NCBI GenBank assembly: GCA_963676075.2 | Contig: CAXXNZ010000004.1 | Span: 248,001-312,000 of the forward strand | From: JAHJQZ01 sp963676075 | Lineage (GTDB): Bacteria; Pseudomonadota; Alphaproteobacteria; Rhizobiales; Devosiaceae | Reading direction: 5' to 3' | DNA: 64,000 bases | Made by a program: the position numbers and the translations under genes | Part shown: positions 16,745 to 27,256 of the stretch, one piece after another | How the letters are laid out: the number at the start of each line of letters is the position of its first letter | How positions within the stretch are numbered: the stretch's first letter is position 1 | The notes under the pieces: generated by a model | The model's input: the letters and a program-made list of their open reading frames with translations, nothing else | What the model was told of the DNA's origin: nothing | Databases searched by the model: none

Positions 16745-19700
16745 TCAAGTGCCGCGTCGGAAACAAATCCGCGGCCGCCGCTGGAATCGCAAAACAGTGT
16801 TTCCCCTCGCGGCTAACAAAGGCAAGACCGCGCCCATCGCACCATCCATCATCGCCTCAGGCACCGGCATCAACTGCCCCGTCGCGGTCCACAACAGCGC
16901 CGCCGAAACCGGCTTGTCCGGGTGGATGCGGCGCAAAACGGCGCGGTAATGGGCGAGTTGAGCCGCGTAGTGGGGCGGAATCGCCTCGGCCGCTGCGGGC
17001 GGATTGGCGTCGGATTTGAAATCGATGATCCGCACCGCCTCCTCGGTGATCACAAGACGATCGATTCGCCCGGCGATCAGAACCTCCTCGTTATCGTGCT
17101 TGGCCAAAGCCGAAACCGCCACCTCCGCTCGCGAATCGGGACCGAAGATTTCGCCCAACGCCGGATCGTTGATCAGCTTCAGCGCCGTTACCGCCATTTC
17201 GGCGTGGCGCTCGGGATGCTCAGGGAAAAGGCTAACCAACGCGGCGGCAGCAACGCTCTCCCCGTCCGCTTCGGGCACACCGGGCAGGTGTTGCAGCAGG
17301 GCGTGAAGCGCGATGCCGGCACGCCGGGCCAGTTCTGCATCGCCGGTCGCTTCGAGATGAGCGTCGTACGGATCGGCGTCAGCACCGGCGCGCGACGGGG
17401 TAACAATCTTGATAGCGCGGCTGAGTTCGAGCGGAGCAACCGGCGCCGTCACGTCCACCGGCGCAGCGGTTTCGGGTTCAACACGATAGGCATCTGGCGG
17501 CAGGTCCTTTGGGAAAACCCTAGCCTCAAGCCCCGGCGCAAGATCGAGTGTGGATGTCTCCTCGTCCAGCGCCTCGTCAACGGCGCCGTACCATGTCTCT
17601 TCCAGCTTCGTACGCTCACGGGCGATGCCGGCAATATGCAACTCATCCTCGGCGCGGGTCATGCCGACATAGAGCTTGCGCCAGTATTCGTCCATCTGCG
17701 ACGCCTGCTCGGCGTCGAAAAAGGGCATCGTCTCTTCGGTATGCTGGCTTTTTTTGGCCGCGAGGCACAGGAACGTTGGCGCGTCCTGCCCGGCGAAATA
17801 TAGCGCCCGCTGCGTCTGGGTGCCCTGCGGCTTGCTCGCCGCGTCGGCGAGAATGACGACCGGCGCTTCCAGCCCCTTGGCGCCGTGGATGGTCATGACG
17901 CGCACGCCCGTGCCAGCATCGCCGAGTTCGCGCTTGATGTCGGCCTTGCGGGCCCGCATCTCGGTGACGAAGCCGAGCAGCGACGGCAGGTCCGACTGCT
18001 CGTGGCCGAGCGCCAGCGCCAGGAATTCGCCGATGACATCATCAACTTCACTGCCGAGCCGCGCGTGGAACCGCTTCAGCCCACCGCCGGCATAGAGCAC
18101 GTCGGCATAGAACTCATAGGGCCGTTCGAAATCGAGCCGTCCCCGCCACGCCGACAGTCGCTGATAGGCCTCGGCAACGCTCGGGAGGACGCAATTGCGC
18201 ATTTCCTCGAACAGGGTCCCGTGCCGGCCTTGGGCCAGCACCAGCAAATCCTCCTCGCTGACATCAAACAAAGGCGAGCGCAGCAGAGCCGCCAGCGTCA
18301 GGTCATCGCCGGGATTGAGCAGCACGTCGGCCAGCGCCAGCAGGTCGCGGGTGACAATGTGATTGCCCACCCCCAAACGGTCCGCGCCCGGCGTCGGCAA
18401 CTTGCGTTCCTTCAGAGCCCCGGATGATCTCGTGAAACAGCGCATTGCGCGACTGCACCAGGATCAGCACATCGTCGGCCCGGATGGCGCGATCGCGCTC
18501 GGCCAGCACTCGCCCCTTGCCGATCCAGTCGGCAATGGTATCGCCAATCCGGGCCGCAAGCTGTTGCTCCGGGCTCTTCAATCCGGCGCTTGACGCCTGC
18601 CAAGGGTCTTCCGCCTCTGGCGCCGGCTCGGCCTCGACGACAGGCCACAGCGTCACCCGTCCACCGGAATGGGTGCGGGCGCTGTGGTGGTTCTCGTAGG
18701 TTTCGCCGACCACCACCGACTCGCGGCGCGGGACCGGGCAGAAAGACCTTGTCGACAGCGTCGAGCACGTTCTGCAGCGTCCGGAAACTCGCCGCCATCG
18801 GCAGGCGCGCAAAGGGTCGCCCCGCCAGTTTTGCCTTTTGCTGGTAGCTGTCGCCGGAACGGGCGAACAGGCGCGGCTCCGCCCCCTGAAACGAGAAGAT
18901 CGACTGTTTCGGATCGCCGACCGCGAACAGCGAGCGCGGCCGTTGCGCTGCGCTTTCGCCAGCAAAGAACTCTTCGGCCAGCGCGTCAACGACCTTCCAC
19001 TGCTCGGGATTGGTGTCCTGGCTTTCGTCGACAAGTATATGGGTGACGCCGGCATCGAGCTTGTAGCGCACCCACGCCCCCTGCGCCTGATCGCCAAACA
19101 GGGCAGCGGTGCGCGTCACCAGATCGTCGAAATCAAGCCGGGCGCGGGGCGCGCTTGGCCGTTTCGTAGTCGGCGACGATGGCATCGAGCACGTCGATCA
19201 GCGCTTCGGAGCGCGCCACCAACTCAGCGCGATTGAGGTCGGCAAGAAGCGCCCCAAGACGCACTTGTTCCCTCTCCAGCACCGCAAGCAGACCGGGAAA
19301 GCGCTTAGCAGGTGCCTTGTTCAACAAGCGCTTGCGCGGCTCGTCCTTGGCGGTAAACAGCGCCCGCAGCAATTCGTCTCTGGTTGGCGCATTAGGATCG
19401 GCAACCTCCGCCAGCACGTCGATGGCCTGGCTGCCGCCGGGCTTCGGACCAAGCTCATTGCGGATAAGCAGGATATCTTCCGCCGTGATCAGGGTTTCCG
19501 CCGTCATGGCGCGGCGGATTGTTCCGACGTCGGCCAGTTGATCTGCCTTCACCAGCTTGCGCAACCTTGCCTTGGCGCCTTTCATATCGGCCAGCACCGG
19601 CATCAGCTTGCGCATGTCGTTGAGCGCCGAAGTCACCACCTCGTCGAGCTTGAAATCGGACATGGAGTCGAACAGCAGATCAACAGCGCCATGCAGGGCG

Positions 19701-20230
19701 CCGCCGTTGAGCGCTTCGGAAAACACCGTGTCGCGCGCCTGCCGGATCAGATGCTCACGCTCGGCGTCCTCGATAACGACGAAGCCAAACGGCACACCCG
19801 CTTCGAGCGGGGAAACGGTGCAGCACCGCTTCGCAGAAGGCGTGGATGGTGTTGATCTTCAGCCCGCCCGGCGTATCGAGCGCATGGGCAAACAGCGTCC
19901 TGGCCCGGCGCAGCATGTCGGCATCAGGGGAACGTACCGGTCAGCGTGTCGAGCTCATCGACGAGTTCGGCCTCGTCCATCAGCGCCCATTTGCCCAATC
20001 GTCCGGTGACGCGGGCGCGCATCTCGGCAGCGGCAGCCTTGGTGTAGGTGAGGCAGAGGATTTCCGCAGGTGAAACCCCGGTCAGCAGCAGCCGCAAGAC
20101 GCGCTGGGTCAGCACATGGGTCTTGCCGGCCCCCGGCATTGGCCGAGACCCAGACCGAGCTTTTCGGGTCGGCTGCCGCCTTCTGGCGCGCTTCGGTTTC
20201 CGGGGTCGGACGGACGGGACGTTCGCTCAT
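16745..20230 (-). pseudogene. addA: Double-strand break repair helicase AddA, interrupted by six +1 frameshifts
   Basis: AddA is the UvrD-like helicase-nuclease of AddAB. Reading from the ATG at 20230, six single-base excesses break the frame: C-run 20130-20134 (in Walker A SANAGAGKT), G-runs 19927-19930, 19809-19812, 19145-19148 and 18730-18738 (one of two GGG), and C-run 18418-18421. Removing one base from each gives 3480 nt, exactly 1160 codons with no other stop. Domains then read in order: Walker A, AEILCLTYTKAAAAEM, DFDDLV, HILVDESQDTN, FAVGDPKQSIFSFQGAE, VMTIHGAKGLEAPVVILAD, and a C-terminal nuclease with RIDRLVITEE and IIDFKSD. Apart from the indels conservation looks intact, so assembly error is as likely as real decay. 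As written it cannot yield full-length protein. Confidence 0.9.
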
Positions 20231-23200
20231 TGCTCGTCCTCCGCATCCTCGGGCAGCGGCCCATTCGGCCCGGCGCGACAGGTGATCGTAATCACCGTCA
20301 TAGGTCCTGTTGGCTTTGGGCAGCAGGTCCGGCGCAAGCTGCTGGGTGTCGCTCAACAGGTAGGCGGCAATACGCGCTTGCAGTGCAATGAACAGCGCCT
20401 CCGCGGCACCTGCAAGATCCTCATCATCGGGCGTTGCAAAAGGTTTTTCCTCAAAGCCGGTCGGGTCGGCTGGCAGCTTGAGATAGGTCAGCGCCGACAC
20501 CTTGCCGGCCGGCAGGTCCTTGAACCCGCCGCTTTGCAGCATCAGCGCTTCGGCCAGCAACTGTGGCGCGAGATAGTTTTTCATCTCCTTCGGCAAGGGC
20601 ACCGAGCCGGTCTTGAAGTCGATGATCTCAAAACTGCCGTCCTTCATCTCGTCGATACGGTCGGCCCGGCCGCGCAGGATGAATTCCGTCCCCTCGACAT
20701 CGAAACGCATGCGGCCATCGATTTCGACATGGCGCACGGCGACATCGTCGAACCGCGCAGCCTCGTAATCCAGCACCTCGCCAGCCTGCACCATCAGCCG
20801 CCGCAACAACACCGCCCGCCGTGCGGGATCGGTTTCGCGCCGGGCGAAGATCGCATCGGCTTCAGCGATCAGCTTGTCGCGTGCCTGCGGGTCACGTGGA
20901 TCGATCTTGGCGCGAACCATCCGCTCCATGACTTCATGCAGCAGCTTGCCGCGCTCGCTCGCCCCGGTATCGGCGCCGAGCGCTTCCAGCGGCCTGAGAC
21001 CAAGCACATATTTGGCGTAAAGCTCGTAGGGCGAACGAATCAACCGTTCGATATCGGTCACCGCCAGCGAGCGTGGCCGCATGGCTGCGGGCGGCGACGG
21101 AACCGGACGGCCGGCCGGAACCGATGCGGCAACCGCATCGAGGGCCCGCGCCGCCGCGACATAAACCTCGCCCCGGGCGCGCATCGCTTTGGCGGGGTCT
21201 TCGCCGGCAAAGGTTTCGAGCCGCTGCAACAGCCGCGACGGCAAGGCCGGTGCGGTGCCGATGCGTGTTGCATAGGCCAGCACGACCTCGGGCGCGCCAA
21301 TCGCCATCTCGAAATCATGCGCTGCCTGCCCCTGCCGGCGTTCTTCGGGCTCGAAGCCAAGAGCAATTGCCATATTGCGCGATAGCCACGGCCCTGGATC
21401 GGCCGCCGCCGGCCAGACATTCTCGTTGAGCCCGGCCAGGATAACCCGGTCGAACGGCAACAGCCGCGCTTCCAACAAGCCGAGAATGGAAATGCCAGTT
21501 GTTTCCGGCTTCGGCGCCCGGACCGACAACCCAGAAATAAGCCCGGCAAAGCTCTCGCCCAGATGCCGGCCAGCGAACCGTGGCCCCTGCCCCTGCAGGT
21601 CCGAAAGCTCCGCAACCCAGCGTTCGAGCACATCCGCGCCGTCCGGACGGACTTGCTCGGCGCTGCCGACACCGGTCAGAGTCGCGAAAACCATGCCGAT
21701 TGCCGTCGCCAATTCTGCGGCATCGAAATGCGCTGCGTCGTGCAATCGGACCAGTGGCGCAAATGCCTCTTCGAGTGCCGCAATCAGCGTCACAAGTTCA
21801 GCAGCTTCGCTGTCACCAAGTTTGCGGGCCGGATGATCGAGTTCATCGGCCAGAGCGGCTGCGATGCCCCGGCGCAGACCCTCGGCACCACTGGCGAGAC
21901 GCTGTCCGCGCAGCACGCCGAGTTCCAATGCGTCGGCAAGCCGCGTGATCTCGCTGCGCGGTCGGCCGAGCGTCAGATTGCGGTTGCGCAACAGCGCCAT
22001 CAGCGGCACCGGCGCCCATTTGCTTTCGATGAACGCAATGGCGTTGCCGATCAGCCGTCCTGTTCGCGACTGACCGAGCGGCGTGCCGGCAGCGTCATCG
22101 ACGCGAACGCCGAACCGGCGCAACTCGGCGCCGATACGACGGGCGAAATTGCGGTCGGGCGTGATGATGCCCACCGTCTTGCCGGGCGCGGCCTCGCGGG
22201 CGCAGCAGGCGATGGCCCGTGCCTCTTCATCCTCGGAGCGGGCAACAAGGATGGACACATCGGCAAGCGCCGCCTCGGCTTCGACTGAACTCAGCCGTGT
22301 CTCCGACCAATGCCCGGTCGCGTCGGCCAGCGCCAGCGCACTGCGCACCAGTCGGGTGCGCGGCGACGGCTCAGAAGCCAGTTCCTCGACCTCGCCCGCA
22401 GCGACGCCGAGATGTTCGAGCAGCCGTGCCAACCCGTATTGCGGCGCGCTATGCGGGGCATTGCGGGCATCGCACAAGGCGTGCTGCGTTTCGGCATCCA
22501 TTTGTGTGTCGAGCCCGGGCAGCACCAGTGCGCCATTGGGCAGATCGGCGATTGCGGCAAGCAGGCGCGCCGTCGCAGGCACCGAGCCTGTCGAGCCGGC
22601 GGCGATCACCGGCCGCTCGCCGAACAGGCGCGGTACCGCTGCGGTCAGCCGATCAAGCGCCATGTCGCGTACCCGCGCCGCATCCTGTTTGCCCTTGTCG
22701 TCGAGGATTTTCGGCCAGGCGCTCAGGGCGATGTCGAGGAAGGCCAGCGATTGCTGCCAATGCGCGCTCAACTCGGCGTCCTGCGCCAAGGCCCGGAAGT
22801 CCGACGGCGTCACGCCTTCGGTGTGGCTGGAATCGATCAGCAAGCCAAGGGAATCGGCAAGTCCGAGGATCTCCGAAGGGCTCGGCGGCGAGGCGAAGCC
22901 CGATGCGTTGAAGGCGCTACCGTCGCCAGCCCTTACCCAGGCATCGACCAGGCTGGCCAGGGTCAGCCGTCTTTCCCCCAGACCCACGGGGGTCGGAAGG
23001 GCGCCGGCTTCGTAAGGCGGCAGGAAGGGCAGTTCGGCTTCGTCGGCATCGCCAAGGGCACGGATGTCGGGCAACAGAAGCGCCGGGCCCATGCGTTTAA
23101 GCAGCGCATCGGCCAGCGCCGTGCGGGCGCGCCGGGTCGGTACGAGAACGGTCAGATCGGAAAGCCCGAACGGTCCGGGCGCGGGATGGAGCAACCGCCG

Positions 23201-23281
23201 ATCGGTGATCGCCGTCACCAGTGTATCGAGAAACGGCGCATGCGGAGCGATGGAAAAGAGCTTTGGGCGGGCCATGCTCAT
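20227..23281 (-). CDS. addB: Double-strand break repair protein AddB, with a frameshift near the C-terminus
   Basis: AddB is the second AddAB subunit: an inactive-helicase-like N-terminus and a C-terminal PD-(D/E)XK nuclease with iron-sulfur-type surroundings. The nuclease blocks AVTDIERLIRSPYELYAKYV, ERGKLLHEVMERM, FILRGRADRIDEM and FEIIDFKTGSVPL are clear. A GGG at 20251-20253 (plus strand) appears one base too long. With GG the protein ends EDAEDEQ and stops at 20227 in an ATGA overlap with addA (1017 residues). As written the frame runs on into addA to 19955. The murU stop overlaps the addB start by 4 nt. Confidence 0.9.
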
Positions 23282-23994
23282 CCTTCCCTGAGCGCTTGTT
23301 CGGCCTCCGCAAGCCCTTCGGGATCGCCAACGTGGAACCAGGGCGCATCGAGCAGAACGCCCTTCAACCGCCCTTTCTCAAGAGCAGTCTCGAACAGCGG
23401 CAACATCGGGAAGGCGCCATCCGGTGTCTTGTCGAACACGGCGCGTCCGACAAGCGCCACCCCGGCATAAATCACCGGCAAACCGGTATCGAGCGTGATT
23501 GCGCCCTGCGGGTTCAGGCAAAAATCATGGCTGCGGCGGAAGCCATGCGCCCGCATCGGGTGAGCGCATAAAAGAACCATATCGCCGGTTTCGAACCGCT
23601 CACGCATCCGCTGGAGCGGCTTGTCTTTTGATGGCTGCCAGAAGGCATCCGTATTGGCAATCAGCACCGGATCGGATTCGATCAGCCCAAGTGCCTTTTT
23701 CGCCCCTCCGCCCGTTTCAAGCGGTTGGCCCTCTTCGATCGACAGGGCAAAGCCCGCACCGGGAAAGCGCATCGGCAGCGCCGAGACGGCAGCCTGCATC
23801 TGATCGGCGAGATAATGGGCATTGACCGCAAAGCGGGTTACGCCTTCCGCGGCGAGCGGCGCGATGACTCGCTCGATCAGCGGCAGGCCGGCGACCGGCA
23901 CCAGCGGCTTGGGTCGCGTCTCGGTAAGCGGCCTCAATCGTGTGCCGAAACCGGCGGCAAGCAGAATGGCATCGGGCATGACGTCTGTGTTCAT
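23278..23994 (-). CDS. MurU-like nucleotidyltransferase (N-acetylmuramate 1-phosphate uridylyltransferase type)
   Basis: The 238-residue product is a single NTP-transferase Rossmann domain with signature LLAAGFGTRLRPLTETRPKP, then IERVI, ETGGGAKKAL and the metal-binding NTDAFW. It matches the MurU group, which makes UDP-MurNAc in the anhMurNAc cell-wall recycling route. The tsaE-(amgK)-murU-addB-addA order is common in alphaproteobacteria. Here the kinase AmgK expected between tsaE and this gene is missing. An internal start at 23979 (MPDAILLAAG) is equally plausible. Confidence 0.85.
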   Translation of the reverse strand: MNTDVMPDAILLAAGFGTRLRPLTETRPKPLVPVAGLPLIERVIAPLAAEGVTRFAVNAHYLADQMQAAVSALPMRFPGAGFALSIEEGQPLETGGGAKKALGLIESDPVLIANTDAFWQPSKDKPLQRMRERFETGDMVLLCAHPMRAHGFRRSHDFCLNPQGAITLDTGLPVIYAGVALVGRAVFDKTPDGAFPMLPLFETALEKGRLKGVLLDAPWFHVGDPEGLAEAEQALREG

Positions 23995-24027
23995 GGTGTG
24001 ACAATGACCACTCTTGATGTGCCGCGT

Positions 24028-24510
24028 CTACAGGTCGGCAACAAGCGTGGTGCAATCCACACTGCCGCGCGGCGAGTAAAGTGCAACGATACGTGCCGTC
24101 TCCGCCTCTCCCTGGGTCAGCGCGACGCTGAGATCGGCCTCGGACGCGAGCGCCGGATCGCGATCCGGCCACTCGATCAGGACAATCGCGTCCGGATCGT
24201 CGAACAGACCAAGTTCGCGTGTTTCACCGGCAGCGGCGAGACGATAGAGATCGGCGTGCAGCACCGGCACGCCATCCGGCTGCTCATAGGGCTGAACCAG
24301 CGCAAAACTCGGTGACGGCACATCAATCTCGGTATCGCCGACCAGCGTCCGGACGATCACGCGCGCCAATGCCGTTTTGCCGGCGCCGAGCCCGCCTTCG
24401 AGCAACACCAGCATGCCCGGTTCCAGACCATGGGCGATCGCCCTGCCAAGGCGGGCCGTATCGACTTCGTCGTTCAAGGAAAGGGTGACGGGCGCGGCGG
24501 AACCGCTCAT
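24028..24510 (-). CDS. tsaE: tRNA threonylcarbamoyladenosine biosynthesis ATPase TsaE
   Basis: TsaE is the ATPase that with TsaB and TsaD forms t6A37 on ANN-decoding tRNAs. The 160-residue protein has the P-loop GGLGAGKT (39-46), SPSFALVQPYE, LHADLYRL and IEWPDRDP, all family landmarks. It overlaps the divL stop by 4 nt, a linkage conserved in Hyphomicrobiales. Confidence 0.95.
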   Translation of the reverse strand: MSGSAAPVTLSLNDEVDTARLGRAIAHGLEPGMLVLLEGGLGAGKTALARVIVRTLVGDTEIDVPSPSFALVQPYEQPDGVPVLHADLYRLAAAGETRELGLFDDPDAIVLIEWPDRDPALASEADLSVALTQGEAETARIVALYSPRGSVDCTTLVADL

Positions 24511-26966
24511 TCGGCGGCGCCGCTCTCTTCGGCGACAGTTTCGGCCGGCAGGTTGACGGTGATGCGCGTGCCGCCTTCGGTCCTGTTCTCCACCTGCAGC
24601 GAGCCACCATGCAGATGAACGAAGGTCCTGACGATGGATAGCCCGAGGCCGGCGCCGCGTTGACGCACTTCGGACGACGGAACGTCCATGCGCTGTGTCA
24701 GGGTCTCGCGCACATCATCGGGGAAGGATATGCCCTCGTCCTCGATAACGAACAGGATGCGGTCATTGCCGCGTGAGGTCACCTTGAGGTGAACGACCGA
24801 GCCCTCGTGCGAATACCGCGCCGCGCTCGACAAGAGGTTGTAGAGCACCTGGACGATGCGGGTGCCGTCGGCGATGAACTCGGGCAGGTCGCCGTCAATG
24901 TCGACGTCGAGATTGAGCGGCGCGGAATCGTCACCGACCGCCAGCGTTGCCGCGAGCCCGGACCGCGCCTTGTCGATCAGCGCCGGGATCGATTGCGGCT
25001 TGAGATCGAGCTGAGCAATGCCGGCATCGACAGTCGCCAGATCGAGAATGTTGTCGATCAGAACGCCGAGCGTCGATGAGGAGGCACGGATGTAGTCGGT
25101 GTAGGATTTCTGGCGCTCATTGAGTTCGCCAGCTCCACCCGATGCGAGGATATCGGCAAAGCCGATGATATTGGTCAAAGGCGAGCGGAATTCGTAGGAA
25201 ACGTTCTGGACAAAGGCGTCCTTGAGCCGGTCGGCGGTCACCAGGGCGTCGTTGCGCTCTTTCAGCACCTGCTGGTAATTGGCGCTCTCGGTGACATCGG
25301 TGAAGGTCAGCATGGTCTGCCCGTCGGGCAGGCGCACGGCGGCCCAGTCGATCAGCCGACCGTCGGCGCGCCGGATGCGGCCCTGGTGATCGGGGCGGGC
25401 CGGATTGAGGTCGACCACCACTTCCTTGAGATTGGCCCAGATGGTGGCGCCGTCATCAGGCATGGCCTGGGCGCAGGCCTTGGCGATCTCGTCGATATGG
25501 GGATGTTTGCCGGTGACATTGGTCGGCAGCTTCCACAGCACCGACAGGCGCGGGTTGCACAGCGTCAGCCGGCCGTTGGTGCCAAACACGGCAACGCCCT
25601 CGTTGAGGGCGTTGAGGGTTTCATTCTGCACCTTGTTGAGAGCGTTGTAGCGAGTTTCGAGGGCAAGACGTTCGGTCAGGTCGTTGAAGACATAGATGAC
25701 GCCACCGGCGGAAACCGGCATGGCCGAAACGTTGACGGCGCGACCATCGGGCAGGTGCCACAAGGTTTCGCGCGGCACCGTGAGGCCATAGGATTTGAGG
25801 TGTTCGCTCCGCCAGGCGCGGTAATCGACTTCGGCCGGCAGGTGCCCCTTGGTGCGCAGCCGGTCGAGCATCGCCTGTTCGGACGTGCCAGGCTTCAGGT
25901 AATTGGCCTCGATATCCCAGAACTGGGCATAGGCGCGATTGGCGCGAACCAGATGTTGCTGGGCATCGAACACAGCGACTGGTCGATCGAGTGCATCGAT
26001 CACCGCGCCGATATCGCCCTCGATAGCCGCCGGCACCGCTACAGGTTCGGGCGCTGGCGCCTCTTCCCGCGCCACCGGCACAAGGCAGCCAATTGCACCA
26101 TCGGCAAGGCCGGTAAAGGTCACATCGTAGCTACGGCCACCATAAGAGACATTGCGCAGCGCCGTGGCGCCACCGGCGGCCGACAGCGCCTTGTCGTGTG
26201 CCTCGCGCTCGGCAGGCGAAAACAGCTCGCGGATGCCGAGTTCACTCATCAGCGCTTCGGCGGCAGCATTGACGATGACGTGATCTTTCGGCCGTGTCCA
26301 CACGATCGCCGGCACTTCGAGCCGGGAGAACAGCCGCACCGCCTGATCGGCATCGACCGGCGCATCCGCCGATCCGTCCGGCTGGACGGAGGCAAGACGC
26401 ATGCGCAGAACCGACGCACCGCCAACGACACGGCCACAGGCACGCAGCCTGCGGCCATCGCTGGCGTTGAGCGAAACATCGAAGATTTCACCAGCGCTGC
26501 GCAGCCGTGACAGATAGAGCCGGATCAATTCGGCGTCCTCGGTCTCGAGCCAGCGGGTGAAATCGAGAATGGCGTCGCTGGCGACGTTCGACGGCAGGAT
26601 GGCGCTCGCACGGCCGAAAACCGTCGGCTCGGATCTGAGGTCGGACCAGCGCACGGTCACCTCAGGCATGCCTTCGAGGATTGCCTGCGTCTGATCGAGT
26701 TCGGCCCTCAGGTGGGCAATCTGGTTGTAGGCACGTTCGTTCTGGGTGTGGTCGCGCTGGCGGGCCCTTATCAGCAACACGCCGGCAGCAAGACCGAAGC
26801 CGATGGCGCCGGCAGCTATGGCAATCGGCGCGACACTCGAGATGTAGGAAGACGATATCGTGGCGGCACGGGCGGGGGCAGTGAATAAAAGGCCGAGCAA
26901 GGGAGCGCCAATCGCGCCGAATCCCATCCCCGTCCGGAGCCATGCGTGTCGCATGCCGTGCCTCAC
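24507..26966 (-). CDS. divL: DivL-type PAS sensor pseudokinase with Tyr in place of the phospho-His
   Basis: The 819-residue protein has an N-terminal membrane region (about 15-35 and 46-66) and several PAS domains (about 95-190, 205-300, 325-430, 445-560). HisKA and HATPase_c domains follow (about 580-819). The dimerisation-helix motif reads VSYEFRSPLTNIIGF, so the usual phospho-accepting His is Tyr591, the hallmark of DivL. The ATP-binding boxes are also weak: N-box NLLSSAARYS lacks the second Asn and G1 reads DEGISFPDD, whereas G2 GAGLGLSIV is intact. DivL tunes CckA and so CtrA in response to DivK. Its place between ahcY and tsaE fits rhizobial DivL. Confidence 0.85.
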   Translation of the reverse strand: MRHGMRHAWLRTGMGFGAIGAPLLGLLFTAPARAATISSSYISSVAPIAIAAGAIGFGLAAGVLLIRARQRDHTQNERAYNQIAHLRAELDQTQAILEGMPEVTVRWSDLRSEPTVFGRASAILPSNVASDAILDFTRWLETEDAELIRLYLSRLRSAGEIFDVSLNASDGRRLRACGRVVGGASVLRMRLASVQPDGSADAPVDADQAVRLFSRLEVPAIVWTRPKDHVIVNAAAEALMSELGIRELFSPAEREAHDKALSAAGGATALRNVSYGGRSYDVTFTGLADGAIGCLVPVAREEAPAPEPVAVPAAIEGDIGAVIDALDRPVAVFDAQQHLVRANRAYAQFWDIEANYLKPGTSEQAMLDRLRTKGHLPAEVDYRAWRSEHLKSYGLTVPRETLWHLPDGRAVNVSAMPVSAGGVIYVFNDLTERLALETRYNALNKVQNETLNALNEGVAVFGTNGRLTLCNPRLSVLWKLPTNVTGKHPHIDEIAKACAQAMPDDGATIWANLKEVVVDLNPARPDHQGRIRRADGRLIDWAAVRLPDGQTMLTFTDVTESANYQQVLKERNDALVTADRLKDAFVQNVSYEFRSPLTNIIGFADILASGGAGELNERQKSYTDYIRASSSTLGVLIDNILDLATVDAGIAQLDLKPQSIPALIDKARSGLAATLAVGDDSAPLNLDVDIDGDLPEFIADGTRIVQVLYNLLSSAARYSHEGSVVHLKVTSRGNDRILFVIEDEGISFPDDVRETLTQRMDVPSSEVRQRGAGLGLSIVRTFVHLHGGSLQVENRTEGGTRITVNLPAETVAEESGAAE

Positions 26967-27172
26967 TGCCCAAATTCTTGCTCAAATGCGCTCGCCCCGG
27001 AGCGCGAGAGTCCGGCGAAGCACCAACCCAATCTATCGCCGAATCACCAATACCATAGCTGGCGCGGGAATCGGGTTGAAGTGAAGAATTGGCAGCTGCG
27101 CCATTTTGCACAGCCGCACAGGAATCGCAGGGAATCCGGGCGAGTCCCGGCACCTGAGTCCGAAAAGTGAAC

Positions 27173-27199
27173 AAGCGCCCCGGAGGATCCGGAGCGCTT
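27173..27199 (-). terminator. Terminator hairpin of ahcY
   Basis: A 12-bp stem (one G-T pair) with a 3-nt loop lies 57 nt beyond the ahcY stop. The stem ends in TT and is followed by GTTCACTTTTC on the minus strand. Confidence 0.65.
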
Positions 27200-27256
27200 G
27201 GTCTATCCCCTTGCAAGCAAGGGATTTCTGATTATCGGTGCCTTGGCACCCGATCG

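Noticed and set aside
18303..20139. Treating the addA fragments as several separate small genes
   Set aside because: The fragments join end to end into one AddA with helicase motifs in order once single homopolymer bases are removed.
18418..20253. Programmed ribosomal frameshifting in addA
   Set aside because: Seven shifts in one direction with no slippery heptamer-plus-pseudoknot pattern, in a gene not known for recoding; indels are the simpler reading.
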